From Paracoccaceae bacterium (GTDB lineage: Bacteria > Pseudomonadota > Alphaproteobacteria > Rhodobacterales > Rhodobacteraceae), in NCBI GenBank assembly GCA_029881635.1, contig JAOUMG010000095.1, forward strand, positions 1 to 7,054: DNA of 7,054 bases. The letters run 5' to 3'. The position numbers and the translations under genes were made by a program. The notes under the pieces are model-generated. The model saw only the letters and a list, made by a program, of their open reading frames with translations, was not told the DNA's origin and ran no database searches. Shown piece after piece: positions 6,309 through 7,054 of this stretch (within the stretch, counting starts at the first letter, position 1; the number at the start of each line of letters is the position of its first letter).

Positions 6309-7054
6309 TCAGCTGAATACCTTCGTCAGAGCCTTGTCGATGGCGTGGGTGATTTCATCGATGTCATCGGGCGTGGCAATCAGCGCCGGGCTGAGGCACA
6401 GCGTATTGTTAAAGCCCGGAATGGACCGGTTGGTCATGCCGATGATAACACCCTGTGCCATGCAATCGGCAACCACGGCTTGCGCCATTTTTTCCGGAAC
6501 CGGTTCCTTGCTGGCGCGGTCACTGACCAGTTCGGCCCCACAGAAAAGACCCTTGCCGCGAACGTCGCCCACTGCGCGGTGCTTTTCCTTCAAGGCATGA
6601 AGGTTTTTCATCAGGCGTTCGCCCATGGCATTGGTATTTGCCAGCAAACCCTCATCTTCGATGATGCGCATGTTTTCGATGGCCGCGGCAGGACCTGCCG
6701 TGCAGCCGCCGAAGGTCGAAATGTCACGGAAATAGTCCATGGGATCGGTCACGTCCGACTTGAACATGTCAAACACCGCCTCGGTCGTGACACAGCAGGC
6801 AATGGCGGCATAGCCGGAGGCAACGCCCTTCGCCATCGTCACGAAATCGGGTTTGATCCCGTATTGCTGATAGCCGAACCACGTACCGGTACGCCCCAGC
6901 CCGCAGACAACTTCGTCGATATGAAGCAGGATGTCATATTTCTTGCAGATCTCCTGCACCCGCTCCCAGTAGCCTTCGGGCGGCGTGATGACACCGCCAC
7001 CTGCTGTCACAGGCTCAAGACACAGGCCGCCGATCGTGTCGGCACCTTCGCGCA
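6309..7054 (-). CDS. tpa: Taurine:pyruvate aminotransferase (C-terminal part, runs off right edge)
   Basis: A class III PLP-dependent aminotransferase open at the right edge; 247 C-terminal residues are visible of a usual length near 460. Tpa moves the amino group of taurine to pyruvate, giving sulfoacetaldehyde and L-alanine, the first catabolic step. Visible signatures in order are GLCLEPVTAGGGVITPPEGYW, LLHIDEVVCGLGRTG with the PLP-nitrogen Asp (codon 6915-6917), and PDFVTMAKGVASGYAAIA with the Schiff-base Lys (codon 6828-6830), then STFGGCTAGPAA and a C-terminal GVIIGMTN...LCLSPALIAT segment. Class III aminotransferases are hard to separate by motif; the assignment to Tpa rests on the MAKGVASGYA segment and adjacency to tauR and xsc. 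The promoter and start are outside the window. No frameshift is seen, and the gene ends 14 bp before a strong hairpin. Confidence 0.92.
   Translation of the reverse strand, partial: REGADTIGGLCLEPVTAGGGVITPPEGYWERVQEICKKYDILLHIDEVVCGLGRTGTWFGYQQYGIKPDFVTMAKGVASGYAAIACCVTTEAVFDMFKSDVTDPMDYFRDISTFGGCTAGPAAAIENMRIIEDEGLLANTNAMGERLMKNLHALKEKHRAVGDVRGKGLFCGAELVSDRASKEPVPEKMAQAVVADCMAQGVIIGMTNRSIPGFNNTLCLSPALIATPDDIDEITHAIDKALTKVFS

Noticed and set aside
6309..7010. Complete 233-residue aminotransferase starting at a GTG at 7010
   Set aside because: The frame continues with conserved residues (GLCLEP) to the right edge, and a complete enzyme needs about 215 more N-terminal residues. The GTG is an internal Val codon.

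Overview
The window reads as one run of a taurine (2-aminoethanesulfonate) dissimilation locus. Every gene is on the minus strand, so transcription runs from high to low coordinates. In that direction the order is tpa (taurine:pyruvate aminotransferase, C-terminal part only), tauR (GntR/MocR-type regulator), xsc (sulfoacetaldehyde acetyltransferase), a tauE-like TauE/SafE (DUF81) membrane exporter, pta (phosphate acetyltransferase), and the N-terminal third of a molybdopterin/[4Fe-4S] oxidoreductase best explained as soeA, the catalytic subunit of a cytoplasmic sulfite dehydrogenase. The GC-rich coding, the tpa-tauR-xsc order known from Rhodobacter capsulatus, and the soe genes next to xsc/pta as in Ruegeria pomeroyi all suggest an alphaproteobacterium of the Rhodobacterales (Roseobacter/Rhodobacter group). 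That placement is inference; no rRNA or other phylogenetic marker lies in the window.

The genes form a coherent pathway. Tpa moves the amino group of taurine to pyruvate, giving sulfoacetaldehyde and alanine. Xsc cleaves sulfoacetaldehyde with phosphate to acetyl phosphate and sulfite. Pta turns acetyl phosphate into acetyl-CoA for central metabolism. The sulfite is toxic and has two apparent outlets encoded next to each other: a DUF81 exporter (for sulfite, or for sulfate after oxidation) and the Soe-type dehydrogenase. TauR would switch the system on when taurine is present. Taurine transport genes (tauABC type) and soeB/soeC are not in the window; soeB/soeC would be expected just past the left edge.

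Layout: soeA (partial, 1-901); a 133-bp intergenic stretch with a compound inverted repeat; pta (1035-2039); a 16-bp gap holding the pta ribosome binding site; tauE-like (2056-2802); a 3-bp gap; xsc (2806-4581); a 99-bp regulatory gap; tauR (4681-6153); a 155-bp gap with a strong GC hairpin just after the tpa stop; tpa (partial, 6309 to the right edge). No stretch over 300 bp lacks a gene, and I see no mobile element, tRNA, rRNA or CRISPR array.

This is mostly a known type of system rather than a new one. The least-described signals are regulatory. A 23-bp-spaced direct repeat upstream of xsc, one copy spanning the tauR stop codon, resembles the TauR box as I recall it from R. capsulatus. A second, opposite-facing repeat pair lies at the tauR start. 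Structured intercistronic elements follow tpa and pta.
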